A stretch of 8,853 nt of DNA from NCBI GenBank assembly GCA_937923225.1, contig CALAKR010000243.1:1-8853 (forward strand), in the 5' to 3' direction. The position numbers and the translations under genes are program-made. Origin of the DNA: an uncultured Aquabacterium sp. Lineage in GTDB: Bacteria > Pseudomonadota > Gammaproteobacteria > Burkholderiales > Burkholderiaceae_C. Positions within the stretch are counted from its first letter, which is position 1. Every line of letters begins with the position of its first letter. Under the pieces are notes generated by a model. It made no database searches and was not told the DNA's origin. It saw nothing but the letters and a program-made list of their open reading frames with translations. Below, piece after piece: positions 1 through 6,338 of this stretch.

Positions 1-45
1 ATTGCAAATCCGTCTAGCCCGGTTCGACTCCGGGCCGCGCCTCCA
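1..45 (+). tRNA. tRNA-Cys (GCA anticodon), 3' part only
   Basis: The window opens inside a tRNA, at about standard position 31. The anticodon loop reads TTGCAAA with the anticodon GCA at 4-6, so the tRNA carries cysteine. The 3' strand of the anticodon stem follows (TCCGT, 9-13), then a four-base variable loop. A perfect T arm comes next: CCCGG (18-22), loop TTCGACT, CCGGG (30-34). The 3' acceptor strand is 35-41, the discriminator base is T42 as is usual for tRNA-Cys, and the CCA end (43-45) is genomically encoded. The 5' half, including the D arm, lies outside the window, and other tRNAs may precede it in the same transcript. Identification rests on the anticodon plus close agreement with bacterial tRNA-Cys. 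Confidence 0.94.
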
Positions 46-53
46 GGTATCTG

Positions 54-86
54 AAAGCCCCTGAGCCTCTCGGCCAGGGGCTTTTT
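54..86 (+). terminator. Rho-independent terminator after the tRNA
   Basis: AAAGCCCCTG (54-63) is a perfect ten-base complement of CAGGGGCTTT (75-84). The stem can extend inward past one bulged A with GCC/GGC (65-67 with 72-74), closing a TCTC loop. The 3' arm runs into five T residues (82-86). It begins nine bases after the tRNA CCA end and should end the tRNA transcript, insulating it from the secretion genes. Confidence 0.88.
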
Positions 87-248
87 CCATTCTGCGGCCG
101 GCAGTGCGCTGTGTCGGGTTGCGTGGTCCGTTCCCAGGTGATGGGAAATGGCCGGTGATGTGCCTGCTTATGCCCCTAAAGAATTGATGTCGCCTGCCTA
201 GTATCGGAAGGACGTCCTCATTCGTTTGCATGAGGCAGGAGCATTTGT
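87..248 (+). promoter_or_regulatory. Non-coding leader of the secretion operon, with ribosome-binding site and possible RBS-masking inverted repeat
   Basis: No convincing gene lies here. The ribosome-binding site AGGAG (237-241) sits seven bases before the TTG start at 249 and is the main reason to accept that start. CCTGCCT (193-199) is the exact complement of AGGCAGG (233-239), which overlaps the ribosome-binding site. Between them is a perfect ten-base palindrome, AGGACGTCCT (209-218). Folded as RNA, this could partly hide the start region. I found no good sigma-70 promoter; TAGTAT (199-204) resembles a -10 box but has no matching -35. The operon promoter must lie here or depend on read-through, but I cannot place it. 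Confidence 0.4.
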
Positions 249-2528
249 TTGGACACCCCGCAAGACCACCCGCAGGAAGCACCGCTGGAGGCCCCCGAGC
301 CTCAGGTGGCGGTGACTGGCGTGCGCGACGGGGTAGACCCCTTGGTCGAGGCGCTGATGTGGCTGTGCCGCCATCATGGTGTCGAGCGCTCGGAGCACTC
401 GCTGCTCAACGGCTTGGCGCTGCAGGGGCCGATGACCGCCCAGCAGGCGGTGCAGGTGCTGCGCCAGGTGGGCTTCAGTGCATCGCTGGTGCGCCGTCCA
501 CCGGGCAAGATCCTGTCGCTGCTGATGCCGGTGGTGATGCTGCTCAAGAACGGCGATGCCTGCATCGTGACGCGTCGGGTCAGCTCACGCTCCAAGCGCT
601 CTGGTGGTGATCGCTACGAGGTGCTGATGCCGGGCGCGGACGAAGAGGTCTGCACCGCCACCGAGGAAGAACTCCTGATGGAGTACTCGGGCTACACGCT
701 GATCGCGGCGCTCAAGCCCGGCGTGCGCCAAGGCAAGAGCGAGCCGAGCGATGACCGCGGCCACTGGCTGTGGAGCACGCTGCGCCGCTTCGTGCCCTAT
801 TACCGTTCGGCCATGCTGGCTGCCTTGCTCAGCAACGTGCTGATGATCGTGAGCGGGCTGTTCACCTCGGTGGTGTACGACCGTGTGATCCCCAACAAGG
901 CTTTCGTGACGCTGTGGTCGCTGGGGGCTGGGGCCTTGATCGCCATCGCCTTCGACCTGACGGCACGCCAGTTGCGCAGCTACCTGATCGACATGGCCGG
1001 CAAGAAGGCCGACTTGGCCATGGGCTCGATGATCTTTCACCAGGCGCTGGGCATCAAGCTCGAGCACCGGCCTGAATCGGCGGGCGCATTTGCGCATCGG
1101 CTGGCACAGATCGAGGTGGTGCGTGACTTCTCGACCTCGGCCACGATTTCGGCGCTGACCGATCTGCCTTTCATCTTCCTGTTCATCCTGGTGACCTGGT
1201 TGGTGGCGGGGCCCATGGTGCTGGTGCTGCTGATCGCGGTGCCACTGGTGCTGTTCATGACCTGGGGCATCCAGAGCCTGCTGCGCCGGCACATGCAGGC
1301 CAACATGAACCAGCAGGCCGATCTGCATGGCGTGCTGATTGAAGCCATCGAAGGCATCGAGGACGTGCGCGCCGCTGGTGCGCAAGGCCATTTCATCCAG
1401 CGCTACGAGGAGGCCAATGCCGCTGCGGCGATCTCTTCGCTGCGTGCCCGCTCGCTGGCCAGCTGGATCAACAACTTCGCAATGGTGGCCCAGCAGCTGA
1501 TCACCGTGGTCATGCTGATCTGGGGCGTGCATCTGATCGATGCCGGCCAGCTCACCGGTGGTGCCTTGATTGCCGCAGTGATGTTTGGCGGCCGCGCCAT
1601 TGCGCCGCTGGGCTCGGTGGTGAGCCTGGCTTCTCGTTATCAAGGGGCCAAGGCCGCGTTGAAGTCGCTGGACCAGTTGATGAACCTGCCGACCGAGCGC
1701 GATCTGGGCAAGAAGTACCTGTCGCGCCCGGCCTTGCACGGCCAACTGGGCATGCATGATGTGCGCTTCTCGTACCCGCAGGGTTCGCAATCGCATGCGC
1801 CGGTGGTGCTCAAGGGCGTGAATATCAACATCAACCCGGGGGAGCGCGTGGCGCTGCTGGGCAAGATCGGCAGTGGCAAGTCCACCATCCTGCGTCTGCT
1901 GGGTGGGCTGTACCAGCCGGGTGATGGTTTCGTCGAGGTCGATGGCATCGACCTGCGGCAGATCGATCCGGCGGACTTCCGGGCGCACGTGGGCTTTGTG
2001 TCGCAGGAGCCGCGCCTGTTCGCGGGCAGCCTCAAGGACAACGTGTTCCTGGGGCGCAGCAACGCGGATGTGGAGCATTTCCTGGCCGTGGCCAAGCTGA
2101 CGGGCCTGGACCGTATCGCGGCTGCCCACCCGCTGGGTTATGACCTGCCGGTGGGCGAGATGGGCTGTCTGCTGTCGGGCGGTCAACGCCAACTGGTGGC
2201 CCTGGCGCGCTGTCTGGTCACGCACCCGCAGATTCTGTTGCTGGACGAGCCGACCAGTTCCATGGATGCCCAGGCCGAAATGAACTTCATACGCCACCTG
2301 AAGACGGCCGTGGGTGACCGCACGCTGGTGGTGGTGACGCACCGCCCCGCGCTGCTGGATGTGGTGGACCGCGTGATCGTGGTGGACCAGGGACGCATCC
2401 TGGCCGATGGGCCCAAGGCCCAGGTGCTGGCGGCTCTGGCAGGACAGCGCCCCGCGCAACCGCAGCCGCAGGGACAGGCCGCCCCGCCTGCCCGCCCTGA
2501 GCCCCTCGCGGCCACAGGAGCAGCTTGA
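249..2528 (+). CDS. Type I secretion ABC exporter (permease/ATPase, LapB/LssB-like)
   Basis: Inner-membrane ATPase that drives export of an unfolded protein through a type I secretion channel. The 759 residues have the usual order. An N-terminal C39-like domain (about 28-155) is followed by six membrane segments (about 185-207, 221-239, 303-320, 322-339, 411-430, 437-460), then the nucleotide-binding domain (about 498-730). That domain has Walker A GKIGSGKST (538-546), Q-loop Q586, signature LSGGQ (642-646), Walker B ILLLDEP (662-668) and H-loop H698, so the ATPase looks intact. The C39-like domain lacks the catalytic Cys, and the position expected for the His is Ala104. It therefore probably binds substrate rather than cutting a leader, as in HlyB and LapB. 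The TTG start is chosen for its AGGAG seven bases upstream. A Pro/Gln/Ala-rich tail (about 734-759) follows the ATPase. First of three tightly packed genes. The family is certain; the substrate is unknown. Confidence 0.95.
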   Translation: MDTPQDHPQEAPLEAPEPQVAVTGVRDGVDPLVEALMWLCRHHGVERSEHSLLNGLALQGPMTAQQAVQVLRQVGFSASLVRRPPGKILSLLMPVVMLLKNGDACIVTRRVSSRSKRSGGDRYEVLMPGADEEVCTATEEELLMEYSGYTLIAALKPGVRQGKSEPSDDRGHWLWSTLRRFVPYYRSAMLAALLSNVLMIVSGLFTSVVYDRVIPNKAFVTLWSLGAGALIAIAFDLTARQLRSYLIDMAGKKADLAMGSMIFHQALGIKLEHRPESAGAFAHRLAQIEVVRDFSTSATISALTDLPFIFLFILVTWLVAGPMVLVLLIAVPLVLFMTWGIQSLLRRHMQANMNQQADLHGVLIEAIEGIEDVRAAGAQGHFIQRYEEANAAAAISSLRARSLASWINNFAMVAQQLITVVMLIWGVHLIDAGQLTGGALIAAVMFGGRAIAPLGSVVSLASRYQGAKAALKSLDQLMNLPTERDLGKKYLSRPALHGQLGMHDVRFSYPQGSQSHAPVVLKGVNININPGERVALLGKIGSGKSTILRLLGGLYQPGDGFVEVDGIDLRQIDPADFRAHVGFVSQEPRLFAGSLKDNVFLGRSNADVEHFLAVAKLTGLDRIAAAHPLGYDLPVGEMGCLLSGGQRQLVALARCLVTHPQILLLDEPTSSMDAQAEMNFIRHLKTAVGDRTLVVVTHRPALLDVVDRVIVVDQGRILADGPKAQVLAALAGQRPAQPQPQGQAAPPARPEPLAATGAA
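2516..2520 (+). promoter_or_regulatory. Ribosome-binding site of the HlyD-family gene
   Basis: AGGAG lies inside the 3' end of the exporter gene. It is ten bases before ATG 2531 and only four before an in-frame TTG at 2525 that overlaps the exporter stop codon. Four bases is short for this motif, so ATG is preferred; the TTG start would add just two residues. Confidence 0.55.
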
Positions 2529-2530
2529 GC

Positions 2531-3772
2531 ATGGCGCGGCGTGAGGAGCCCGGCACGGAGCAGAGCGGTCGCTACTTCAAGGGCGACCGTGATTTTCTGT
2601 CCGGCCTGAAGGAGGCCCAGCTCAACGAGGCAACGCCCCGGGCCACCTGGGCCATCTACCTGATGCTGCTGATCGTGTTCGGCACGCTGGTGTGGGCGGG
2701 TGTGGCGCGGGTGGATGAGGTGACGCGTGCCGATGGCCGCGTGGTGCCCGATGGCCGCGACCAGATCATCGCCAGCCTGGAAGGCGGCATCCTGCACACG
2801 CTGAAGGTGCGCGAAGGCATGCTGGTGGAGCAGGGGCAGGAACTGTTGCAGCTGGACCCCACGCGCGTGGAGGCCCAGCAGAACGAGAGCCAGGCCAAGC
2901 GCCTGGCGCTCAAGGGATCGGTAGCGCGTCTGGAGGCCGAAGCCAATGGCCGCGAGTTGCGTTTTCCTGTCGAGGTGATGACGGTGCCGTCAATCGTGCA
3001 GGGCGAGACCGAGGCCTTCCAGGCCAGACGCCAGGCATTGAGCGAAGCGGTGGGCGTGACGCGACGCAGCCTGGACCTGATCAATCGCGAGCTGGGCATG
3101 TCCGAGCGGATGTCGTCTCGAGGCCTGGTGTCCGAGGTGGAGGTGATGCGTTTGCGCCGCCAGGCCAACGACATGGTGCTGCAGATCCAGGAGCGCGTGA
3201 ACCGCTTCCGGCAGGAGGCAAGCACTGACCTGGTCCGGGTGCGCACGGAGCTGGCACAGATTGAAGAACAGATGGTCGTCAAGCGGGATGTGCTCAAGCG
3301 CACGACGCTGTACTCGCCTGTGCGCGGCCTGATCAAGAGTATCAAGCTGGGCACGGTGGGTGGCGTGGTGCCGGCTGGCGCCACGATCATGGAGATCGTG
3401 CCGATCGGGCCCCGGGTGCTGGTGGAGGCCCGCATCAAGCCGTCCGACATCGGCTTTGTGCGTGTCGGTCTGCCCGCCGAGGTCAAGCTCAGCGCGTATG
3501 ACTACTACACCTACGGCGGCCTGAAGGGCACGGTCGAATACATCAGCCCCGATGCCTTGGGTGATGAGCCCAAGAGCGCCCAGCAGGATGCCAACAGCTA
3601 CTACCGGGCGCTGATCCGCTCCGATGTGTCCACGCTCAAGGCCAAAGGCAAGCCCTTGTCGGTGATGCCGGGCATGACGGCCACGATCGAAGTCCGCACG
3701 GGCGAACGCTCGGTGCTGCAGTTCCTTTTGAAACCTGTTCTGAAATCGCAGGAAGCATTCCGCGAGAGGTGA
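2531..3772 (+). CDS. Type I secretion periplasmic adaptor (HlyD family, LapC/LssD-like)
   Basis: Membrane fusion protein that bridges the ABC exporter and the outer-membrane channel. The 413 residues show a short cytoplasmic N-terminus, one membrane segment (about 38-58) and the first half of a lipoyl/biotinyl-like domain with the characteristic IIASLEGGIL (79-88). A long helical hairpin follows (about 112-258), rich in Glu, Arg and Gln. The second lipoyl half begins at TLYSPVRG (259-266), and a beta-barrel region follows (about 295-390) with KLSAYDYYTYGGLKGTVEYI-like residues and the family-typical MPGMTATIEV (379-388). Length fits the family. It starts two bases after the exporter stop and ends four bases before the channel gene, so the three are almost surely co-transcribed and translationally coupled. 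An alternative TTG start at 2525 cannot be excluded. Confidence 0.94.
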   Translation: MARREEPGTEQSGRYFKGDRDFLSGLKEAQLNEATPRATWAIYLMLLIVFGTLVWAGVARVDEVTRADGRVVPDGRDQIIASLEGGILHTLKVREGMLVEQGQELLQLDPTRVEAQQNESQAKRLALKGSVARLEAEANGRELRFPVEVMTVPSIVQGETEAFQARRQALSEAVGVTRRSLDLINRELGMSERMSSRGLVSEVEVMRLRRQANDMVLQIQERVNRFRQEASTDLVRVRTELAQIEEQMVVKRDVLKRTTLYSPVRGLIKSIKLGTVGGVVPAGATIMEIVPIGPRVLVEARIKPSDIGFVRVGLPAEVKLSAYDYYTYGGLKGTVEYISPDALGDEPKSAQQDANSYYRALIRSDVSTLKAKGKPLSVMPGMTATIEVRTGERSVLQFLLKPVLKSQEAFRER

Positions 3773-3776
3773 GACC

Positions 3777-5204
3777 ATGACGCAGTCCATGACCCGACTG
3801 AGCCGTGCAGCGATGCGATCGCTGCTGATGGTGCCGGCGCTATGCCTGCTGGCCCAAGGGGCGCAGGCATCCTGCAACGACGATCTGCTCAGCCAGGTCG
3901 AGCGCAACTCGCCCCGCAATGGCACCAAGGGCAAGGCGGTTCAGCCTGCTGCGCGTGCGCCTGAGCCGGCTTTCACGCAACCGCCGCAGATGGATCCGCA
4001 GCTGCAACTGCAGACCCTGGCCCGTGAAGCGGTGCGTCGCAGTGCGCAGATCGGAGCCGTGAAACTGCTGGTCGAGGCAGCGCAATACGATGTGGACGAA
4101 ACACGGGGCGCAGGCCTGCCGCAGATGACGGTGAACGGCACGATGGGCCCGGGTACCAGCCGCTACTCGAATGTCGATTGGAACCACGGCCTGTATGCCA
4201 GCGCATCGGTGAACATGAGCGGCCTGCTATACGACGGTGGGCGCAACAAGCAATTGACCGAGTGGCGGCGTGAGCTGGCCGGTGCGGCCAAGTTCAGCCT
4301 GCAGACGGCACGTGAGCAGGTGGTGCTTGAGGCCGTGAGCACGGCGGTCGAGCGCAACCGCTACCGCCTGCAAGCTCAGGTATTCCAGCAATACGTGCGC
4401 AAGATGGGCTGCCTGGTCGACGCCCTGGAACAGATCGTGTCTGAGGACAGGGGGCGCGCCAGTGAACTGGTGCAGGCCCGCAAGACCCAGGCTCAGGCCG
4501 AGCTGCAGCGTGACAACGCGCTGGCGATCAGCCGCCAGATCGAGATCCGCCTGCGCAAGCTGATCGGCGATCAGGTGCCGCCGAGCGATGGCATCTCATC
4601 GCCCCTGACCTTGACCCAGGATGTGGGCGAGGTGCTTCGCCTGGCCGAGCAGAACACCGAGTTGCGCCAACTGCGCGCACAGGCCGATGCCTCGCAGCGC
4701 TATGCCGAAGCGGTGGATGCGGGGCAAAAGCCGCAGGTCAACTGGGTGGTGTCCTCCACAGGCAGCAACACGGGGGATACCAAGGCGCTGACAGCGCAGG
4801 CCGGGCTGTCGTTTTCCTACTCCGTGCTCAACGGTGGCTCTGCGAAAGCGGCTGCGGCGGCAGCGGCCAAGCGCGCTGATTCGGCCCGCCAGCAGTATGA
4901 CGAGTACATGAACACACGCGTGGCCCGGATCGCAGAGGTGCACGATTCGGCGATCAGCTCGTTCGACCGTGCCAAGCGCTATGTCGAGGTGTTGAAAGAC
5001 AGCGACAGGGTCCGCAGCTACACGTTCCAGCAATGGTCCCAGCTTGGTCGGCGCTCGCTGTTCGATGTAATGTCGGCCGAAGGGGATCACTTCAACCTGC
5101 GCATTGCCTATGTGAATGCGCTGCACGATGGCTATCAGGCCAATGCGCAGTTGCGCTCCATGGGCGCAGGTTTGACGGGTTGGCTGGCCCCTGACACACC
5201 TTGA
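3777..5204 (+). CDS. TolC-family outer-membrane channel of the type I secretion system (LapE-like)
   Basis: Outer-membrane and periplasmic tunnel component that completes the exporter. The 475 residues begin with a signal peptide: Arg residues up to 15, a hydrophobic core about 16-27, and probable cleavage after AQA (29-31). The Cys two residues later lacks a proper lipobox, so it is not called a lipoprotein. Two outer-membrane efflux repeats follow, about 73-265 and 280-465. They share equivalent turns LYDGGRNK (151-158) and VLNGGSAK (350-357), which mark the internal duplication of TolC. The C-terminal GRRSLFDVMSAEGDHFNLR resembles the LapE/AggA branch. A Pro/Ala-rich stretch (about 44-72) separates the signal peptide from the first helix, and a run of seven Ala (358-364) lies in the second repeat. 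AGAGG seven bases upstream supports ATG 3777; a second in-frame ATG at 3789 is less likely. Third gene of the operon. Confidence 0.92.
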   Translation: MTQSMTRLSRAAMRSLLMVPALCLLAQGAQASCNDDLLSQVERNSPRNGTKGKAVQPAARAPEPAFTQPPQMDPQLQLQTLAREAVRRSAQIGAVKLLVEAAQYDVDETRGAGLPQMTVNGTMGPGTSRYSNVDWNHGLYASASVNMSGLLYDGGRNKQLTEWRRELAGAAKFSLQTAREQVVLEAVSTAVERNRYRLQAQVFQQYVRKMGCLVDALEQIVSEDRGRASELVQARKTQAQAELQRDNALAISRQIEIRLRKLIGDQVPPSDGISSPLTLTQDVGEVLRLAEQNTELRQLRAQADASQRYAEAVDAGQKPQVNWVVSSTGSNTGDTKALTAQAGLSFSYSVLNGGSAKAAAAAAAKRADSARQQYDEYMNTRVARIAEVHDSAISSFDRAKRYVEVLKDSDRVRSYTFQQWSQLGRRSLFDVMSAEGDHFNLRIAYVNALHDGYQANAQLRSMGAGLTGWLAPDTP

Positions 5205-5230
5205 AATCGGGTGCGCCGGTGCTATATGCT
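5201..5230 (+). promoter_or_regulatory. Possible sigma-70 promoter for gmd
   Basis: TTGAAA (5201-5206) matches five of six bases of a -35 box and overlaps the stop codon of the TolC-family gene. TATATG (5223-5228, spacer 16) or TATGCT (5225-5230, spacer 18) could be the -10 box, each four of six. Transcription would begin about 25-35 bases before the gmd start codon. This AT-rich island stands out in GC-rich surroundings. It is a prediction from motifs only; gmd may instead be read from the upstream operon. Confidence 0.4.
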
Positions 5231-5237
5231 CACCGGC
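5215..5237. repeat. Perfect inverted repeat over the putative -10 region
   Basis: GCCGGTG (5215-5221) and CACCGGC (5231-5237) are exact seven-base complements separated by nine bases (5222-5230) that contain the putative -10 box. As DNA it has the form of a repressor operator; as RNA it would be a stable hairpin. No T-run follows, so it is a poor intrinsic terminator. Confidence 0.5.
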
Positions 5238-5254
5238 TTCAAGGTCTTGAATCG

Positions 5255-5259
5255 GGAGG
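5255..5259 (+). promoter_or_regulatory. Ribosome-binding site of gmd
   Basis: GGAGG, part of GGGAGG at 5254-5259, lies five bases before ATG 5265. This strong site fixes the start and rules out the in-frame GTG at 5211, which would add 18 residues with no matching family sequence. Confidence 0.8.
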
Positions 5260-5264
5260 CCCGC

Positions 5265-6296
5265 ATGGGCGGCAGGAAGGTGTTGATCACCGGGGTGCTT
5301 GGGCAAGATGGCAGCTACCTCGCGCAGCATGCCCTGGCTCAGGGGTTCGAGGTGCTGGGGGGTGTACGAGGTGAGGTCACGCCCGAGCGCCGCTGGCGGC
5401 TCGATCACCTGGGTATCACGACAGACGTCCGGTTCATCGATTTCGACCTGACGCAGCCAGACCTCATCCGCCGCCAGATCATCGATCACCGGCCGGACCT
5501 GATTTTCAACCTGGCCGCGCAAAGCTCGGTGGGCGATTCCTTCAACACACCAGTGGCCACGGCGGAAGCGGGTGGCATGGGCGCCCTGCACATCTTCGAG
5601 GTGGCCAGGCACGCCGACTGGCAGCCGCGTGTGTTCCAGGCCTCGTCCTCGGAAATCTTCGGCGAGCTCTCGGACGCCCAGCAGTCGGAGTCGTCGCATT
5701 TCAATCCCAAGACGCCCTACGGTGCCACCAAGCTGTTCGCCCACATCATGGCCGAGGCCTATCGGGCAAGCTACGGCACCTTTGTGTCCACCGGCATCCT
5801 GTTCAACCATGAGAGCCCGCTGCGCGGCGAAAACTTCGTGACGCGCAAGATCACGCAAGGGCTGGCGCGCATCCGTCTGGGGCAGCAGCAGGTGCTGTCG
5901 CTGGGCAACCTGTCGGCGCAACGAGATTGGTCGCACGCACGAGACTTCGTCAAGGCCATGTGGGGCATCGTGGGCCTGCCGACACCAGACAACTTCGTCA
6001 TCGCCAGTGGCCGCATGACCAGTGTGCGGCAGTTCGCCGAGATGGCGGCGGCCCGGGCCGGCTTCGCCTTGCGCTGGGAGGGCGAGGGCGTGGACGAGAA
6101 GGGTATCGACACCGCGACTGGCCGCGTGGTGGTGGATGTCGACCCTCGCTTCTACCGTCCCTACGATCCCGAGCAGCCCAAGGTGGATACGAGCAAGGCT
6201 CGCGATGTGCTGGGCTGGACGCCGACCACCTCGCTGGAGCTCTTGATCGACGAGATGATGGCCTTCGAGTTCGCCCAGCTGTCATCCCAGGGGTGA
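5265..6296 (+). CDS. gmd: GDP-mannose 4,6-dehydratase
   Basis: Short-chain dehydrogenase-type enzyme that converts GDP-D-mannose to GDP-4-keto-6-deoxy-D-mannose, the branch point to GDP-fucose and GDP-rhamnose, in the cytoplasm. The 343 residues carry a Rossmann motif with GVLGQDGSYLA (10-20). The catalytic set matches E. coli Gmd T/S-E-Y-K: S128, E130, Y152, K156. The family-diagnostic ILFNHESPLRGENFVTRKIT (178-197) is present, as are LGN..AQRDWSHARDFV (213-229) and DPRFYRP (293-299). From ATG 5265 it is shorter than the ~370 residues of E. coli Gmd, lacking about ten residues after EKGI. The usual KRR near residue 35 reads VRG. The C-terminal GWTP..LELLIDEMM is typical. Other GDP-sugar 4,6-dehydratases, such as those acting on GDP-heptose, are related, so exact substrate is slightly open. 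It ends 42 bases from the convergent glycosyltransferase gene. The reductase for the next step is not seen. Confidence 0.9.
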   Translation: MGGRKVLITGVLGQDGSYLAQHALAQGFEVLGGVRGEVTPERRWRLDHLGITTDVRFIDFDLTQPDLIRRQIIDHRPDLIFNLAAQSSVGDSFNTPVATAEAGGMGALHIFEVARHADWQPRVFQASSSEIFGELSDAQQSESSHFNPKTPYGATKLFAHIMAEAYRASYGTFVSTGILFNHESPLRGENFVTRKITQGLARIRLGQQQVLSLGNLSAQRDWSHARDFVKAMWGIVGLPTPDNFVIASGRMTSVRQFAEMAAARAGFALRWEGEGVDEKGIDTATGRVVVDVDPRFYRPYDPEQPKVDTSKARDVLGWTPTTSLELLIDEMMAFEFAQLSSQG

Positions 6297-6297
6297 A

Positions 6298-6321
6298 GGC
6301 CTCGCCTGTCGCTGCGAGGCC
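6298..6321. terminator. Hairpin between convergent genes, possible weak bidirectional terminator
   Basis: GGCCTCGC (6298-6305) pairs perfectly with GCGAGGCC (6314-6321) across an eight-base loop. It begins directly after the gmd stop codon and lies 17 bases past the stop of the minus-strand gene. Position between convergent genes fits a terminator, but neither strand has a T-run after the stem, so function is uncertain. Confidence 0.4.
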
Positions 6322-6338
6322 CACCACCCTGCAGTGTG

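Noticed and set aside
149..164. Sigma-54-like promoter (GG and GC dinucleotides ten bases apart)
   Set aside because: Only the core dinucleotides and a few flanking bases match the consensus. In GC-rich DNA this occurs often by chance, and no activator site was evident.
1..248. tRNA-Cys 3' end as integration site of a genomic island
   Set aside because: tRNA 3' ends are common attachment sites, but I see no integrase, no repeat of the tRNA end elsewhere in the window and no obvious change of base composition after it.
585..2459. Very long minus-strand open frame (624 codons) opposite the exporter gene
   Set aside because: Its translation is dominated by His, Gln and Arg with no recognisable motif, and it is the antisense of a gene with clear ABC-transporter motifs. 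Long antisense frames are expected in GC-rich coding DNA.
4846..4870. Alanine-codon run in the TolC-family gene as a repeat element
   Set aside because: It encodes seven Ala in a helical region with mixed GCN codons, so it is ordinary helix composition rather than a microsatellite.
5211..5264. GTG start at 5211 extending Gmd by 18 residues
   Set aside because: No ribosome-binding site fits it, the extension has no Gmd-like sequence and it would run through the putative promoter and inverted repeat. ATG 5265 has GGAGG five bases upstream.
4596..5936. Minus-strand open frame of 446 codons spanning the TolC/gmd junction
   Set aside because: It crosses two well-supported plus-strand genes and their regulatory gap, has low-complexity composition and no domain signature.
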